This document shows positions 9,003-18,759 of a stretch of 64,000 nucleotides of DNA, in pieces (the stretch's first letter is position 1; each line of letters starts with the position of its first letter). The stretch is from NCBI RefSeq assembly GCF_014712675.1, contig NZ_JACXSI010000070.1:45911-109910 (forward strand), written 5' to 3'. The notes under the pieces were generated by a model. That model ran no database searches. It saw only the letters and a list, made by a program, of their open reading frames with translations, and had not been told where the DNA came from. Both the position numbers and the translations under genes were made by a program. This stretch comes from Peribacillus faecalis. GTDB lineage: Bacteria; Bacillota; Bacilli; Bacillales; DSM-1321.

Positions 9003-9971
9003 TTACTTTGATATAACTTTCAATTTTTCCGGGACTACTTTTGCATCCACCTCGGAATATCCGACAATTTCCCCATCAGCCTGAATCGGCACATCTTCCT
9101 CTGTCGCCATATGTATGCGGCTGCACATAAATTGTTCAACGTACTTTGACATTTTTAAGTGCCCGCCCCAAAAAACGGTCGCAAACATAAGCAAAAACAA
9201 GAATGAAGGTATGTTGCTGACAACGATAACATGAAGTTTCCCATCATGGACTGAAGCAGCGGGGGCAATCTTTAATCCACCTCCGAAATATGGCTGATTA
9301 GCCACTACGATAAACCATACCTTATTGTAAGTCTTTTTCTTTCCATCAGCTTCAATCTGCAATGGAAATGGCCGAAATATAAATAATTGCCTGAATAAAT
9401 AATATAAATATATAAACTTTCCAAGCTTCCATTTTTGAAAATGCTTTTTCCGCTTCGATCCATTGACAGCCTTGCATATGCTGGCGTCAAACCCAAGTCC
9501 TAAGCTATTTACAAAAAACATTTTTTGATGTTTGTATTGCATTTCCCCTATATCGATGACATCCGTATGATGTTCAGACTCGTTTAAAAGATGCGTAATT
9601 TCACTAACGTTACGAATCTTCTGTACACCCCTCGCGTAATCATTGCCGGAGCCGGCCGCAATGCAGGCAATGACAGCATGAGAATATGATGCGGCACCAT
9701 TAATTACTTCATGTATCATTCCATCGCCGCCAACAATGAGCAAAACGGTTCTTGTCCGGTACTTATTCAATATTTCTTTTGCAATCTCTTTAGCATGACC
9801 AGCGTATTCCGTACTATATACAGCATATTGAATTTCCTTCTCTTGCAATCGTTTCTCCGTTTCCTTCCAAATTTTCCGGCTGTTTACGGAGGCGGGATTG
9901 CCGTTTTTAATAATGTGCACAAATTGATGGTTAGCTTGATCACGATTCCGCATCACTGGATCCAACATCAT
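9003..9971 (-). CDS. ytlR: Diacylglycerol/sphingosine kinase-family protein YtlR
   Basis: A 322-residue lipid-kinase-fold protein. The nucleotide-binding signature GGDGMIHEVING lies at residues ~82-93 and is followed by AAGSGNDYARG, both typical of DAGK_cat. The C-terminal half has a beta-rich lid and VPIQADGEIVG near the end, as in the family. It probably phosphorylates a lipid or lipid-like alcohol, substrate unknown. A GTG 9 bases upstream (9980) is in frame, but TGGAGTGA is placed for the ATG at 9971. The gene overlaps the end of ytlQ by 32 bases, which implies translational coupling. Confidence 0.82.
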   Translation of the reverse strand: MMLDPVMRNRDQANHQFVHIIKNGNPASVNSRKIWKETEKRLQEKEIQYAVYSTEYAGHAKEIAKEILNKYRTRTVLLIVGGDGMIHEVINGAASYSHAVIACIAAGSGNDYARGVQKIRNVSEITHLLNESEHHTDVIDIGEMQYKHQKMFFVNSLGLGFDASICKAVNGSKRKKHFQKWKLGKFIYLYYLFRQLFIFRPFPLQIEADGKKKTYNKVWFIVVANQPYFGGGLKIAPAASVHDGKLHVIVVSNIPSFLFLLMFATVFWGGHLKMSKYVEQFMCSRIHMATEEDVPIQADGEIVGYSEVDAKVVPEKLKVISK

Positions 9972-10923
9972 CGTAATCACTCCATTCCATTCGCATCATG
10001 GACGTTGTTTGGCTATAGTTTAGTAAAACCTCCGCACCCTTTATTTGCTGGCGCTTTATAGGAGAATTTGACTTTCTCATCATCTCGAACCATTCTGGAA
10101 AGCGCTTTTTATCTAAAATGAATAAATCTTTCATGCCTAAAGTATATTCAATAAAACTATTCCTTGATATAACAGCTTTCTTAATCGGCAATTCAACTTG
10201 ATATAAGTTAAAAAGCTTATTGATTATTTTTTCTGAGCGCTGTAAAGAAATCAACGGATTCAGCACTCTTTGCTCCTTTTCCTCGTGATGCCTTCTCACC
10301 CAAAACTTATCATTGTTACCTTCATAAACAGATAAATCCATCTCTTCCAAAAACGTGATACACCAAGCGGCAGTAGGAGTTAATATGATGGTATCGATCT
10401 GAATCGGTGCTTTGTTAATACGAAGAACCGGTTCAAATAAGATAAGATATGTATCAGGAAAACGCTGCAAAAGAAGCTTTAATTTTTCATCCCGATAATA
10501 CGCTCGATCGACTAAGGATCGTTCACGTATAGTCGTTGTTGCCCACTTCATTTGAAAGTGAAACAACTGATCCAGAAAGGTCACTTTCAAATCTTTCTCT
10601 GTTTCCGGCACAGTAATCATCGAAAAGAACATTTCTTCTTCCTGGCCTGCTTTCGCTTTCTTTTCAGCCTTGTCTTCCGCTTCTCCCCTTTTCTCCGTTC
10701 TTTTCACAACATTTTTCAGTTTATCCAATAAGCTCGGTTTTTCTTCAATCCATGGCTCTTCTTCAGTATCTGCCTGAATCATTTCTTGCAGTACCCCTGT
10801 TTGAAAAGCATGTTGCAGTTTGGACCATTGTTGCTTTTTCAATCTCACATATTGAGTCGGATACCGATAAATATCCTGCTCATAACGAGAAATATAATCT
10901 TGTAATTTGATGAGCTGTCCCAT
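9940..10923 (-). CDS. ytlQ: YtlQ-like protein with NERD-like central region
   Basis: A 327-residue soluble protein. Residues ~85-115 are a charged Lys/Glu-rich linker. The central part (residues ~165-260, RINKAPIQIDTIILT, then LNPLISLQRSEKIINKLF) resembles a NERD (nuclease-related) domain, with the Asp in a strand and the Gln-Arg motif. I infer possible nucleic-acid association but see no proof of catalysis. The ATG at 10923 follows GGTGTGA. It lies between thpR (20-base gap) and ytlR (32-base overlap), the same order as B. subtilis ytlPQR. Confidence 0.72.
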   Translation of the reverse strand: MGQLIKLQDYISRYEQDIYRYPTQYVRLKKQQWSKLQHAFQTGVLQEMIQADTEEEPWIEEKPSLLDKLKNVVKRTEKRGEAEDKAEKKAKAGQEEEMFFSMITVPETEKDLKVTFLDQLFHFQMKWATTTIRERSLVDRAYYRDEKLKLLLQRFPDTYLILFEPVLRINKAPIQIDTIILTPTAAWCITFLEEMDLSVYEGNNDKFWVRRHHEEKEQRVLNPLISLQRSEKIINKLFNLYQVELPIKKAVISRNSFIEYTLGMKDLFILDKKRFPEWFEMMRKSNSPIKRQQIKGAEVLLNYSQTTSMMRMEWSDYDDVGSSDAES

Positions 10924-10943
10924 TTTTCACACCAATCCCCTGT

Positions 10944-11504
10944 TTATCTTAAATACAATCTTTCTCTCTTTATATATTTCGGCTCTTGGTCCATCCTTGT
11001 TTCAAATAAAGTTACTTCTTCTACAAGGAATGGCGGACAATCTTTCAAGAGCTGTTGACACAATCGAAGGTCTCCTTCTGTAAAAAGGTCCTCTGAACGA
11101 TATTTTCTTGCCAGTGTTATATGCGGCCGAAACGGTCGTTCTTCCAAAGCGAAATTATTTTTTTTGCAAGCATCAGCTACAGCCGACTGAATCGATATCA
11201 GTTGGTCTTCTGAATGAGGTGCACACCAGAAAACTCGCGGTTGTTCCTTTTTGCCGAAAATACCGAAGTGATTTATGTGAAGGGTAAACGGATGTTCATT
11301 TTGAAGCGCCATTTCACAGTCTTTCCAGCATTCTAAAAGTTGGTTCGGTTCTGCATCGCCGAGAAATGCAAGTGTCAAATGTAAATCATCCCGGTGCACC
11401 CATCGTTGGAATGGCAGTTGTTTTTTCAATAATTCCACTTTTTCCTGCAAAAATTGCTTCACGTTCTCCGGAAGAGGTAGCGCAATAAAATAGTGCTTTT
11501 TCAC
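10944..11504 (-). CDS. thpR: RNA 2',3'-cyclic phosphodiesterase ThpR (YtlP)
   Basis: A 186-residue member of the 2H phosphoesterase superfamily. Both catalytic HxTx motifs are present: HLTLAFLG (residues ~41-48) and HITLARK (~128-134). The enzyme opens 2',3'-cyclic phosphates on RNA ends and can ligate tRNA halves in vitro. An in-frame ATG lies at 11522, but AGGAGGTGA lies inside that extension and is spaced for the GTG at 11504 (MKKHYFIALPL), so I chose GTG. It heads the minus-strand unit thpR-ytlQ-ytlR. Confidence 0.88.
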   Translation of the reverse strand: MKKHYFIALPLPENVKQFLQEKVELLKKQLPFQRWVHRDDLHLTLAFLGDAEPNQLLECWKDCEMALQNEHPFTLHINHFGIFGKKEQPRVFWCAPHSEDQLISIQSAVADACKKNNFALEERPFRPHITLARKYRSEDLFTEGDLRLCQQLLKDCPPFLVEEVTLFETRMDQEPKYIKRERLYLR

Positions 11505-11531
11505 ACAGTCACCTCCTATCATTTATTAAAT

Positions 11532-11566
11532 AAAAGCCGGCACAAGAATCTTCTTGCACCGACCCT
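11532..11566 (-). terminator. Intrinsic terminator after dat
   Basis: Minus-strand hairpin GTCGGTGCAAGAA/TTCTTGTGCCGGC (one mismatch, two G-U pairs) followed by TTTTAT. It separates pepV-dat from thpR-ytlQR. Confidence 0.75.
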
Positions 11567-11578
11567 ATAAAAGAATCA

Positions 11579-12430
11579 CTAAGCTTTGCATTGCTCCTTA
11601 ATTACTGATTCGAATGATTGCTGAAGCTTTAAGGTGGTTGGACCGACTAGCCCATTGCCGATCTTCTCCCCGTTCACTTCGACAATCGGAGTAATTTCCG
11701 ATGTTGTGCTTGTCATAAATGCTTCATCAGCCTGTAAAAGCTCATTTTCGGTGAAAGGCGATTGTTCGACAGTAATATTCAGTTTCTCACATTGTTCCAG
11801 CATGACTATACGTGATATGCCGTTTAGGATGAGATGATTGGCAGGGTGTGTTTTCACTTTACCGTTTTTCACTATATGAATATTGGAAGAACTGCCTTCG
11901 GTCACAAAACCATCGCGAACAAAAATCGCTTCATAGCAGCCTTCACTTGCTGCATCTTGTTTCGCTAAAATATTACCCAGTAAATTTAAGCTTTTAATAT
12001 CGCATTTCAACCAGCGTATATCTTCCGCTGTCTTCGCTTTCACACCATTTTTCATCTGAGCATCAGGACGCTTTAACGCTTTTGTAAAGGCAAAAAAAGT
12101 GACCGGCACATCTTCACCCGGAAAGATATGCTGACGTACCGCCGCCCCTCTGCTTACCTGAATATAAACAATGCCGAGTTCTAAATCATTTTCTTTCACT
12201 AACTGCATCAAAATTGCTTTGATCTGCTCTGGCTCATACGGCATTCTCAAATAAATCTTTTCAGCGCTCCGCATTAATCGCTGCAAATGCTTTTCTAAAG
12301 TAAACAGCTTTCCGTCATAAACGCGGACAACTTCATATATGCCATCGCCGAATACATTGCCACGATCCTCTATGTCTATTTTGGCGTCTGTACGGTCAAT
12401 GAATTGTCCATTAAGAAAAACCTTCCCCAT
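11579..12430 (-). CDS. dat: D-amino-acid (D-alanine) transaminase
   Basis: A 283-residue fold-type IV PLP aminotransferase. The start MGKVFLNGQFIDR and RGNVFGDGIYEVVRVYDG are typical. The PLP lysine lies in DIKSLNLLGN (residue ~145), and the phosphate-binding loop is EGSSSNI. It interconverts D-alanine and D-glutamate with keto acids and so supplies D-amino acids for peptidoglycan. The ATG at 12430 follows GGGGGAATGAAG. The gene sits 35 bases downstream of pepV, probably co-transcribed, as in B. subtilis ytjP-dat. Full length. Confidence 0.92.
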   Translation of the reverse strand: MGKVFLNGQFIDRTDAKIDIEDRGNVFGDGIYEVVRVYDGKLFTLEKHLQRLMRSAEKIYLRMPYEPEQIKAILMQLVKENDLELGIVYIQVSRGAAVRQHIFPGEDVPVTFFAFTKALKRPDAQMKNGVKAKTAEDIRWLKCDIKSLNLLGNILAKQDAASEGCYEAIFVRDGFVTEGSSSNIHIVKNGKVKTHPANHLILNGISRIVMLEQCEKLNITVEQSPFTENELLQADEAFMTSTTSEITPIVEVNGEKIGNGLVGPTTLKLQQSFESVIKEQCKA

Positions 12431-12465
12431 ACTTCATTCCCCCATCCCTTTTATCGTAAAAGCAA

Positions 12466-13878
12466 TTATTTCGCCAGTTCGTAAATTGCTTCTGCATATA
12501 GGGCAGTTGCCTTCAATAAATCCTCTATATACATATATTCATCTTTTTGATGCGCAATATCTTCTCGCCCAGGGAACAACGGTCCGAATGCGACACCCGC
12601 TTCTAAAGAACGGGCATATGTTCCGCCACCGATCGCAATCAATTCGGCTTTTTCGCCCGTTTGTCCTTCATACACCTTCGATAAAGTTTGCACCAGGAAA
12701 CTGTCAGATTTCACATGATGCGGTTTTGAATGAGAAAGTGTACTTAAAGCAAAGTGATTTTCTTTTAAAACTTTCTGCAGTTTATCACTTGCTACTCCAT
12801 GACCATAAGAAACCGGGTAGCGCAAGTTGATGCCGACTTGTCCGCCTTCTTCTTTGGAATAGCGCATCAGACCGACATTCAGCGTTACGTCTCCTGTTTC
12901 TTCATCGTTATAGGCAATACCGAAGCTTTTGCCTCTTGAATCGTTAAATAAATAATTCACAACAAAAGTGAAATAGTCATTTGCATGCTTAGATAATGGA
13001 AGTTCATTCAAGAATAGCGATAAATACAGACCGGCATTTACACCGTTTTTCGGCTCCATCCCATGAGCTGAAACCCCTTCAAGTTCAAGGACAATCGTAT
13101 TGCCTTCTTCTTTCGCTGCACCTTTCAATTCATTTTTAGCCAGAAATGCTTCGAATTCTGTTTTAATAGCTGCTGGCGCCTCTTTCACTTCAAGAACTGC
13201 TGTTGCATAATCAGGGACCATATTGAATCTTCTTCCCGATTCAAATTGCTTCACTGTTATATCTGCTGAACCGGCTTCCAAGTTCGGAGCTTGATTCATA
13301 TAAAAATCCCAAATCCCTTTCTCAGCGAAAATAATCGGGAAATCAGCATCCGGTGCAAATCCTAATGTCGGCATTTCCTCATGCTTAAAGTATGTATCAA
13401 CACATCTCCATTCTGACTCCTCATCCGTTCCTATAATCATGCGCACGCGTTTTGATAATGGAAGTCCCAATTCTTTCACGATGTTCATCGCATAATAAGC
13501 AGCCATTGTCGGGCCTTTATCATCAAGTACACCGCGGGCGAAAATCTTCCCGTCTCGAATTTCGGCGCCGTACGGATCACTGCTCCATCCGTCTCCTTCC
13601 GGAACAACATCAACATGACAAAGAATTCCGAGAATATCTTCACCTTTTCCCATTTCTATATGACCTGCCAGATGTTCAACATCCTTTACTGTGTAGCCGT
13701 CATTTTCGCCTTTTTTCAGCATATATTGCAGCGCTTCCTGAACGCCCTTGCCAAGAGGGGCTTCCGGTGTTGCGTTTTCTTCATCGAGCACACTTTTAAT
13801 ACGCAAAAACTCCTGTGTATCTTTAATCAGTTGCTCTTTTCGTTTATTCACTTCTTCTGTCCAATTTATTTGGTTCAT
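12466..13878 (-). CDS. pepV: Xaa-His dipeptidase PepV-type (M20 family)
   Basis: A 470-residue zinc dipeptidase of the M20/PepV group (B. subtilis ytjP). Metal and catalytic motifs are visible: GILCHVDVVPEGDGW (His and Asp), ARGVLDDKGPTMA (bridging Asp), GTDEESEWRC (catalytic Glu plus ligand) and FAPDADFPI. The lid domain lies at residues ~185-390, and a late His motif (EDIAHQKDE) completes the site. It acts in the cytoplasm on dipeptides. The ATG at 13878 follows AAAGGAGAG. A TATAAT-like -10 lies ~90 bases upstream on the minus strand. Confidence 0.9.
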   Translation of the reverse strand: MNQINWTEEVNKRKEQLIKDTQEFLRIKSVLDEENATPEAPLGKGVQEALQYMLKKGENDGYTVKDVEHLAGHIEMGKGEDILGILCHVDVVPEGDGWSSDPYGAEIRDGKIFARGVLDDKGPTMAAYYAMNIVKELGLPLSKRVRMIIGTDEESEWRCVDTYFKHEEMPTLGFAPDADFPIIFAEKGIWDFYMNQAPNLEAGSADITVKQFESGRRFNMVPDYATAVLEVKEAPAAIKTEFEAFLAKNELKGAAKEEGNTIVLELEGVSAHGMEPKNGVNAGLYLSLFLNELPLSKHANDYFTFVVNYLFNDSRGKSFGIAYNDEETGDVTLNVGLMRYSKEEGGQVGINLRYPVSYGHGVASDKLQKVLKENHFALSTLSHSKPHHVKSDSFLVQTLSKVYEGQTGEKAELIAIGGGTYARSLEAGVAFGPLFPGREDIAHQKDEYMYIEDLLKATALYAEAIYELAK

Positions 13879-14403
13879 CAGTAAACTCTCCTTTTGATTG
13901 AAATCTCTATGCAGCCTCTAAATTCCGGCAAGAATTAAATTTCATTGACTCTTCTTACAATTATACTCCTTAACGGCTGATTCTTAATACATAATTGCCA
14001 AATAAAAGCCTGCTTCTGAAAGAATTACTTCTATATAATGAATTACTCTGCGTAAATTATGTAAATATTTCTCAAATAATGTATAACTTCCTCAAATTTC
14101 ATCATATTATTACTGTAATAAAACTTTTTTTGAAAGTTTTCAGAAATTTGTTAGCTTTTTCAGCTAATAGCAGTTAAAATATAAGTGTACACGGGAGATT
14201 ATCAAATGTATTTTTGATAGCCCTCTTTACGCTCTTCCATTGAGGAAAAGGAGATGTATGAATTTCAAAATCACAATGCTTTATTCTTAACAGTTTGTAG
14301 TTGTTGTTAGCACTTGTTTTGGGAAGTAACGGGAATGTAACCGTAAGTACCAGTTAGGCGAAACTTCATTCCTGTAAGCTAATAAGAAGTAAGGAGTGGT
14401 ATT
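13879..14403. other. Gene-free stretch between pepV and ytzE
   Basis: AT-rich and divergent, so it must hold promoters for both genes; a TATAAT on the minus strand near 13960 suits pepV. Small hairpins are visible: TTAGCT/AGCTAA near 14150-14166 and TATCAAA/TTTGATA near 14202-14220. At 14254 AAAAGGAGATGT precedes a 10-codon reading frame (MNFKITMLYS, stop), a possible leader peptide. No repeat copy is present. Confidence 0.4.
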
Positions 14404-14625
14404 TTGAAACCTTCAACCAATAGGATGCTAACCCGTATCAAATCCGTTTACCTTTTCATTAGACAAAACGGTACTGTAACGACGCAAGACATTGTCGATG
14501 AATTTGGCATCACTCCTCGTACTATTCAACGTGATTTAAATGTGCTTGCTTATAATGACTTAGTTATAAGCCCGAGCCGCGGCCAGTGGAAGGCTACAAA
14601 TAAAAAAATAAAACGAACCTCTTAA
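14404..14625 (+). CDS. ytzE: DeoR-type helix-turn-helix regulator YtzE
   Basis: A 73-residue protein that is essentially only the DeoR N-terminal helix-turn-helix (VTTQDIVDEFGITPRTIQRD, residues ~26-45). It lacks the sugar-phosphate sensor domain of full DeoR proteins, which is how B. subtilis YtzE is built. It starts with TTG at 14404 behind AAGGAGTGG. It is probably a DNA-binding regulator with unknown targets. A bidirectional terminator follows. Confidence 0.82.
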   Translation: MKPSTNRMLTRIKSVYLFIRQNGTVTTQDIVDEFGITPRTIQRDLNVLAYNDLVISPSRGQWKATNKKIKRTS

Positions 14626-14644
14626 TATATATTTACCTCTTAAT

Positions 14645-14679
14645 AAAAAACCGAGCCTCTCACAGCTCGGATTTTTTTT
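14645..14679. terminator. Bidirectional terminator between ytzE and rsuA-type gene
   Basis: Stem CCGAGC/GCTCGG flanked by AAAAAA on the left and TTTTTTTT on the right. It overlaps the end of the pseudouridine synthase gene. Confidence 0.85.
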
Positions 14680-15388
14680 CGTATTGCATTAATGCTTCCA
14701 ATTCTTCATCAGTCAGCTCGCGATATTCTCCCAATTCCAATGTTTCATCCAATACGAGATTAGCCATTGTCAGCCGTTTTAAATAAGTCACTTTCTTGCC
14801 GACTGCTTCAAACATTCGTTTCACTTGATGAAACTTGCCTTCAGTTATCGTCAATTCTATCTCCGAGACCGGACCAGCTGATAAAATCTTCAATTGTCCT
14901 GGCTTTGTGTGGTAGCCATCTTCAAGCGTAACCCCTTTGCTGAATGCTTCAATATCCGCATCCGTCACTTCTCCGCTTATTCGCGCGTAATACGTTTTCG
15001 GCACGTGTTTCTTCGGAGAAAGCAGTCTGTGCGCCAGCTGGCCGTCATTCGTCAACAGCAGCAGACCTTCTGTATCTTTATCTAATCTTCCTACCGGAAA
15101 CGGATCAAAAATTTGATCCTCTTCTTCAAGAATATCGACAACGGTTTCTTGTCGGTCATCTTCTGTTGCCGATAAAATACCAGGCGGTTTATTCATCATT
15201 AAGTAAATAAACTCACGATATTCCACTTCTTCACCGTAAACCGTCACGAGCTGTGTTTCCGGATCAACGTGCTGCTTTGCATCCTTTATAACAGTGCCAT
15301 CAATTTTGACTGCCCCTGCTTTCAATAGTTTTTTAACGTCCTTGCGGCTGCCGTAGCCGATATTCGCAAGCATTTTATCTATTCTCAT
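14660..15388 (-). CDS. rsuA: RsuA-family 16S rRNA pseudouridine synthase
   Basis: A 242-residue enzyme with an N-terminal S4 RNA-binding domain (RIDKMLANIGYGSRKDVKKL, residues 2-21) followed by the catalytic domain. The catalytic aspartate is in GRLDKDTEGLLLLTNDG (residues ~100-116), and the second motif is LTITEGKFHQVKRMF. The length and motif spelling match the RsuA/RluB/E/F group; the B. subtilis orthologue is ytzG. Expected product: pseudouridine at 16S position 516, though the exact target cannot be read from sequence. The ATG at 15388 follows GGAGTGG. Confidence 0.86.
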   Translation of the reverse strand: MRIDKMLANIGYGSRKDVKKLLKAGAVKIDGTVIKDAKQHVDPETQLVTVYGEEVEYREFIYLMMNKPPGILSATEDDRQETVVDILEEEDQIFDPFPVGRLDKDTEGLLLLTNDGQLAHRLLSPKKHVPKTYYARISGEVTDADIEAFSKGVTLEDGYHTKPGQLKILSAGPVSEIELTITEGKFHQVKRMFEAVGKKVTYLKRLTMANLVLDETLELGEYRELTDEELEALMQYEKKSEL

Positions 15389-15470
15389 TTTGTAACCACT
15401 CCATCATTCATATTAGCAAAAGAAACCTCGCCATTAATAGCAAGGTCTCTCTATTTCAGACTTTTTTCTT

Positions 15471-17075
15471 TTAGACACCTAATTTATTTTTCAAACGGTC
15501 GATTTTGCTGCCGAACAATCGCCGAGCCAGTGTGGACTTTAGCGCTAAAGCAAAGTAGAATATTGCCCCGATAGCTACACTCAGAACAATTATAATGATC
15601 GCTTGCCACCTGTTAGTTGCATCCAAGAAGAAGGATAGGCCTGTCATTGTCAACCATACAGCTCCTGCCATGATGGCTGTGAAAATCGCCATTAACAATG
15701 TTCTCTTTACAATCGTATTGTATTTAAAGCCAGTAAAATAATAAATGACATATAAATTAATGCATGTCGCCGCAAGATATCCTAACGTCGTTGCATATAC
15801 AGAACCTTCTGTTTCAAACCAATGAATGAACGGAATGTTTAAAACAAGCTTGACCAAAATCCCAACCAGTAAGCTTAACACCGTGTACTTCTGTTGGTTA
15901 ATTCCTTGCAGAATAGCAGCGGATACAGAGAAGCCTGCAAATAACACCGCTGTCGGTGCATATGTTTGCAGCACGCTAACACCCAATGCGTCATAGCCAT
16001 AAAACAGCGTGTAAATCGGTTCAGCCAATAAAGACATGCCGAATACCGCCGGCAACGTCAAGAAAAGCAAAATTTGAAATGCCTGATTCAGTTGATTCGT
16101 GTACTCCGCTTTATTATTTTCAACAAAAGCCTTCGTAACAGACGGGACAATCGCCATTGAGAATCCGGTCGCAAGCGTCATCGGAATAATGACGAGCTTT
16201 TGCGCCGAAACATTCAAAATTCCTAACGCTGTCTCAGAAGTGTGGCCAAGCCCGATATCTGCCATTGCCTTATTGAAGGTCAACTGGTCAACAAGTTGGA
16301 AGAGTGACATCGCAATTCCGACAAATACAAACGGAATCGCATAAATAATAATCTCTTTGTACATTTGCCCGAGCGGAATGTGAACTTCACCTTTGTCTTT
16401 CAGCAGCTGAGCATCCAGAGCAGGTTTGCTCTTTTTCCAATTCCACAGCAATACTGCCAAACTTCCTATTGCCCCAACAAATGCAGCGAATGTCGCAACA
16501 CTAATCGCTGCCACAATACTGCCGTTAAACAAATACACAACCACAAATGAGCCGCCAAGCAACACAACTACACGAATCAGTTGCTCCAATACCATCGAAA
16601 CAGAGGTTGGCCCCATCGATTCATTTCCTTGAAAATATCCTCTGATCATACTCATCACAGGAATTAAAATTAAAGCAAAACTGACAGCCCTCATAACAGT
16701 AGTGATATCCTCAGCAGAGAAGCCCTGTGTGGATTTCATAGCTGCTGCTAAAGATGGAGCGGACAAATACATGGCAAGAAAAGCGATGAATCCGGTAGCC
16801 ATCATGATTTTCAAGCTTGATTTAAATAATCTTTGCCCAATCGCATACTCACCTAATGCATTATATTTAGCAACAAACTTGGATACAGCCAATGGCAATC
16901 CGCCTGTTGCGATACTTAAAAAGATTGTATAAGGTACATATGCATATTGATATAAGGATAGCCCCTCCGCTCCTACAATTGCATTGAACGGAATAACATA
17001 TAATAAACCGAGCACTTTGGAAAGAACCATTCCCAGCGTCAATATAAAAGTACCTTTTAATAATTTAGATGACAT
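15471..17075 (-). CDS. ytgP: MATE/MOP-family flippase YtgP (lipid II flippase candidate)
   Basis: A 534-residue integral membrane protein of the MOP exporter superfamily, with about 14 hydrophobic segments spread over the whole length. The N-terminus (KLLKGTFILTLGMVLSKVLG) is typical of polysaccharide/lipid II flippases, and B. subtilis YtgP is one of its MurJ-type lipid II flippases. The ATG at 17075 has AGAGAGGG upstream. It is followed 80 bases on by the rsuA-type gene on the same strand, with no terminator visible between them. Family membership is strong; the lipid II substrate is by analogy. Confidence 0.85.
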   Translation of the reverse strand: MSSKLLKGTFILTLGMVLSKVLGLLYVIPFNAIVGAEGLSLYQYAYVPYTIFLSIATGGLPLAVSKFVAKYNALGEYAIGQRLFKSSLKIMMATGFIAFLAMYLSAPSLAAAMKSTQGFSAEDITTVMRAVSFALILIPVMSMIRGYFQGNESMGPTSVSMVLEQLIRVVVLLGGSFVVVYLFNGSIVAAISVATFAAFVGAIGSLAVLLWNWKKSKPALDAQLLKDKGEVHIPLGQMYKEIIIYAIPFVFVGIAMSLFQLVDQLTFNKAMADIGLGHTSETALGILNVSAQKLVIIPMTLATGFSMAIVPSVTKAFVENNKAEYTNQLNQAFQILLFLTLPAVFGMSLLAEPIYTLFYGYDALGVSVLQTYAPTAVLFAGFSVSAAILQGINQQKYTVLSLLVGILVKLVLNIPFIHWFETEGSVYATTLGYLAATCINLYVIYYFTGFKYNTIVKRTLLMAIFTAIMAGAVWLTMTGLSFFLDATNRWQAIIIIVLSVAIGAIFYFALALKSTLARRLFGSKIDRLKNKLGV

Positions 17076-17299
17076 ATAATCCCTCTCTATTGTAGATCCT
17101 TATGTAACTCGCCCTTAATCTTACCACACAACCTGTCTGTATCTGAAATGGTTTTATTAGGCATTACATAGAAATAGCATTCTGTATCTGACTATTGTGA
17201 CTTTTTCACCAGAATACATTCTATTCTACCAACTATTTTTATATAAGAGCAACTTCGATTATAATAATAGTCATGAAATATGAATTAGTTGGTGAAAAC

Positions 17300-18568
17300 A
17301 TGAAATTTGATGTAGTCGTTATCGGTGGCGGGCCCTCCGGTTTGATGGCAGCAATCGCTGCCGGAGAAAAAGGGGCAAAAGTGCTCTTGCTGGAAAAAGG
17401 AGATAAGCTCGGAAGAAAACTGGCGATATCCGGAGGCGGACGCTGCAACGTCACTAATAACTTGCCCGTAGATGAAATTATTAAGCACATTCCCGGAAAT
17501 GGCCGTTTTTTATTCAGTGCCTTCAGTATATATAACAATAAAGATATTATCGCTTTCTTTGAAAAGCTTGGTGTTGCTCTAAAAGAAGAGGATCACGGAA
17601 GAATGTTCCCGGTCTCCAATAAATCATCCGATGTTGTCGATGCGATGCTGCGCCAACTCGAGCGCTACCGTGTCAAGGTGATGAAAAATGCGCCTGTAAA
17701 GGATATTCAATATATAGATGGACATGTAAGTTCTGTTTTATTAAAGGATGGACAATCATTCGAATGCGATGCTGTCATTCTTGCTGCAGGCGGTAAATCT
17801 GTCCCGCAGACCGGATCGACCGGAGACGGATATGCTTGGGCGAAAAAGGCCGGGCATACTATCACGGAACTGTATCCGACTGAAGTTCCGCTAACTTCCG
17901 GTGAACCGTTCATCAGAAACAAATCACTGCAAGGCTTGTCACTTCGAGATGTCGAGCTGAGCGTATTGAACCCAAAAGGAAAAGCGTTGATCACACATAA
18001 AATGGATATGATCTTTACACACTTTGGCATCAGCGGCCCTGCTGTTCTGCGTTGTAGCCAATTTGTCGTGAAAGCAATGAAAAAATGGAACTTGACGGAA
18101 GTGACGATGAAACTTGACCATTTCCCTGATTATAATCAAGAAGAGCTTTTCCAGCATTTCAATAAGCTGTTAAAAGATGGTAACAAAAAAGCAATCAAAA
18201 ATATATTAAAAGGCGAAATGCCGGAGCGCTACTTGCAATTTTTATTGCATAAGGCTGAAATTGATGAAAATGAGCCGGGCAATATCATTGCCCATGATAA
18301 ACTCCGGACGTTTGTTCAATTGTGCAAAGGCTTCACTTTTACCGTAAACGGAACGCTTTCTTTAGAAAAAGCATTCGTGACCGGCGGAGGCATTTCCGTT
18401 AAAGAAGTTCATCCGAAAGAAATGAGTTCGAAATTAATGAATGGTCTCTATTTCTGCGGCGAAATCTTAGATATTCACGGCTACACTGGCGGATATAACA
18501 TCACGTCTGCACTTGTGACCGGGCGATTAGCCGGTGTTAACGCTGCCGCCTATTGCCGTTCTTTATAA
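17300..18568 (+). CDS. ytfP: HI0933-family FAD/NAD(P)-binding oxidoreductase YtfP
   Basis: A 422-residue flavoprotein-like enzyme. The dinucleotide-binding motif [12 protein letters not shown] is at the N-terminus, followed by [17 protein letters not shown], the HI0933/YtfP signature. The C-terminal motif [16 protein letters not shown] matches the second FAD contact region. The reaction is unknown. An in-frame ATG at 17273 has no ribosome site; TTGGTGA precedes the ATG at 17300, which puts the Rossmann motif at the very N-terminus as expected. Repeat copy 3 begins two bases after the stop. Confidence 0.85.
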   Translation: MKFDVVVIGGGPSGLMAAIAAGEKGAKVLLLEKGDKLGRKLAISGGGRCNVTNNLPVDEIIKHIPGNGRFLFSAFSIYNNKDIIAFFEKLGVALKEEDHGRMFPVSNKSSDVVDAMLRQLERYRVKVMKNAPVKDIQYIDGHVSSVLLKDGQSFECDAVILAAGGKSVPQTGSTGDGYAWAKKAGHTITELYPTEVPLTSGEPFIRNKSLQGLSLRDVELSVLNPKGKALITHKMDMIFTHFGISGPAVLRCSQFVVKAMKKWNLTEVTMKLDHFPDYNQEELFQHFNKLLKDGNKKAIKNILKGEMPERYLQFLLHKAEIDENEPGNIIAHDKLRTFVQLCKGFTFTVNGTLSLEKAFVTGGGISVKEVHPKEMSSKLMNGLYFCGEILDIHGYTGGYNITSALVTGRLAGVNAAAYCRSL

Positions 18569-18569
18569 T

Positions 18570-18716
18570 AAGAAAAACCTCACCGGTCCTTTTCATTTTT
18601 GATTTCACTACTTGATTTTTCTTCAATGCAAAAGGAGCCATGCGGGAACCGAAATGCGGAAGCGACCCCTAAAAAGCACCGTATGAAATGAAGCTCTCAG
18701 GATGAGTGTCACAAAC
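18570..18716 (+). repeat. Interspersed hairpin repeat, copy 3 (3'-truncated)
   Basis: Starts two bases after the ytfP stop with GAAAAACCTCACCGGTCC. It has the long stem (TCCTTTTCATT...AATGCAAAAGGAGCC) and CCATGCGGGAACCGAAATGCGGAAGCG, then breaks into CTAAAAAGCACCGTATGAA, a phrase also found at 48953 in copy 11. The core hairpin and tail are missing. It is followed directly by the shared ytfP/cse60 terminator. Confidence 0.8.
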
Positions 18717-18718
18717 AT

Positions 18719-18759
18719 AAAAAACAAGCTTGAGCGCAATGCCCAAGCTTGTTTTATTT
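18719..18759. terminator. Bidirectional terminator between ytfP/repeat and cse60
   Basis: Stem AAAACAAGCTTGAGC/GCCCAAGCTTGTTTT (near perfect) with flanking A and T runs. Repeat copy 3 lies between this terminator and the ytfP stop. Confidence 0.85.
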
